Source: JAHBNG01 sp039028975 (GTDB lineage Bacteria; Chloroflexota; Anaerolineae; Caldilineales; Caldilineaceae). From it: a stretch of 33,618 nucleotides of DNA. The position numbers and the translations under genes are program-made. Position 1 is the stretch's first letter; each line of letters begins with the position of its first letter. The notes below the pieces were generated by a model. It saw nothing but the letters and a program-made list of their open reading frames with translations, did not search any database and had not been told where the DNA came from. Shown here piece by piece: positions 33,281 to 33,618 of this stretch. The stretch spans positions 1 to 33,618 of the forward strand of contig JBCCHB010000173.1 in the NCBI GenBank assembly GCA_039028975.1, in the 5' to 3' direction.

Positions 33281-33480
33281 ATGAGAATAGACAGCCGCGA
33301 ACCGCCTCAGCAAGCGTGCAGTATTGATGATGTCAAAAAATTCATTTATGAAAACGCCGATCAGGTGCTTGACCGAGCGCAGTTGGCAAATATGATGGGG
33401 TATTCTGTCCCACATTTCCACCGTATTTTTACGGCCGAAGTAGGAGAGAGCATTACTGCCTACATCCGGCGAGTACGCTT
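33281..33480 (+). pseudogene. AraC-family regulator, truncated to the first helix-turn-helix
   Basis: From ATG 33281 the frame encodes about 66 family-like residues: SIDDVKKFIYENADQVLDRA then QLANMMGYSVPHFHRIFTAE and ITAYIRRVRL. This is the first helix-turn-helix of AraC/XylS regulators, placed at the N-terminus as in AraC-GyrI proteins. After RVRL the family sequence should continue (ERA..L) into a second helix-turn-helix, but the frame runs only GLGIK and stops at 33499. The gene is cut at about 33480, where a minus-strand element begins. Confidence 0.8.
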
Positions 33481-33491
33481 AGGACTGGGAA

Positions 33492-33618
33492 TTAAATAAA
33501 ACCGAAAAGTTCCCATTGACGAGGACGGGCGACATAGTTCCACTGAGGAAGAAACTCATCAAAGAGAATAGGCATGTTTTCTTTAAATTCATCAGTGGCT
33601 TTGCGCTTGGTCTCAAAA
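33492..33618 (-). CDS. Partial minus-strand ORF entering from the right edge, possibly a transposase C-terminus
   Basis: 42 codons open to the window edge, ending at TAA 33494-33492: KATDEFKENMPILFDEFLPQ then WNYVARPRQWELFGFI. I do not recognise it firmly. The ending with an aromatic W-N-Y followed by P-x-x-W loosely resembles C-termini of some transposases (IS630-like), and it abuts the point where the AraC gene is broken, so a second insertion element is a fair guess. The rest lies outside the window. Confidence 0.4.
   Translation of the reverse strand, partial: FETKRKATDEFKENMPILFDEFLPQWNYVARPRQWELFGFI

Noticed and set aside
1..33618. CRISPR arrays, tRNA or rRNA genes
   Set aside because: No regularly spaced direct repeats and no cloverleaf or rRNA-like sequence were found on reading either strand.

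Overview
The window looks like a chromosomal accessory region of a heterotrophic bacterium, most likely a Chloroflexota member (Anaerolineae/Caldilineales-like). This is inference from gene content: two Tat-type lipoprotein solute-binding proteins with an RR-F-L signal and a lipobox, a CUT1 sugar ABC operon, three phytanoyl-CoA-dioxygenase-family (PhyH) genes, an ECF41 sigma factor and a Tat-exported KatG. No rRNA, tRNA or CRISPR array was seen.

Layout. 1-6.5 kb (minus strand) is a small-molecule catabolic cluster: a truncated CaiB/BaiF CoA-transferase, an aldo/keto reductase, an L-rhamnonate-dehydratase-like enolase-superfamily enzyme, two PhyH genes in tandem and a sialidase-like remnant. 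The downstream PhyH gene is cut by a complete 1,851-bp insertion sequence (3296-5146) with imperfect terminal inverted repeats and a perfect 8-bp target duplication. The transposase frame is itself split by one in-frame TGA. 6.5-10.1 kb holds an SRPBCC protein on minus and, on plus, an ECF41 sigma-factor locus (flavoprotein, sigma factor, membrane protein) with a very good match to the ECF41 promoter. 10.3-12.8 kb holds a multi-GNAT fusion and remnants of an ABC ATPase and a TIM-barrel-like protein. 12.9-17.1 kb (minus) is a sugar-type ABC operon led by a third PhyH. 17.1-18.4 kb is a gene-poor stretch of decayed sequence.

18.4-29.7 kb (minus) is the most interesting part: a compact biosynthetic locus. 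In transcription order it encodes an acyl-activating ligase fused to a carrier protein, an NRPS (condensation - adenylation interrupted by a luciferase-like monooxygenase - carrier - thioesterase), a fumarylacetoacetate-hydrolase-family protein, an orphan LivK-like binding protein and an unrecognised 381-residue protein. Read by eye against GrsA, the interrupted A domain gives D-I-L-Q-L-G-M-I-W-K, one residue from the glycine code. Glycine-specific A domains carrying an embedded monooxygenase are the hallmark of the amide-forming termination modules MtaG/MelG of myxothiazol and melithiazol. Here the module sits behind a stand-alone acyl-loading ligase rather than at the end of a long PKS/NRPS line. 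The simplest hypothesis is a two-protein machine that turns a carboxylic acid into its primary amide through an N-acyl-alpha-hydroxyglycyl intermediate.

29.7-33.6 kb holds a LacI-family remnant, a Tat-exported catalase-peroxidase, and a graveyard of truncated genes (SDR, DUF5615 PIN-like, an 80-bp segment also present at 12.5 kb, AraC). At least ten gene remnants in 33.6 kb, plus a recent-looking IS insertion, indicate a rearranging and decaying accessory region.
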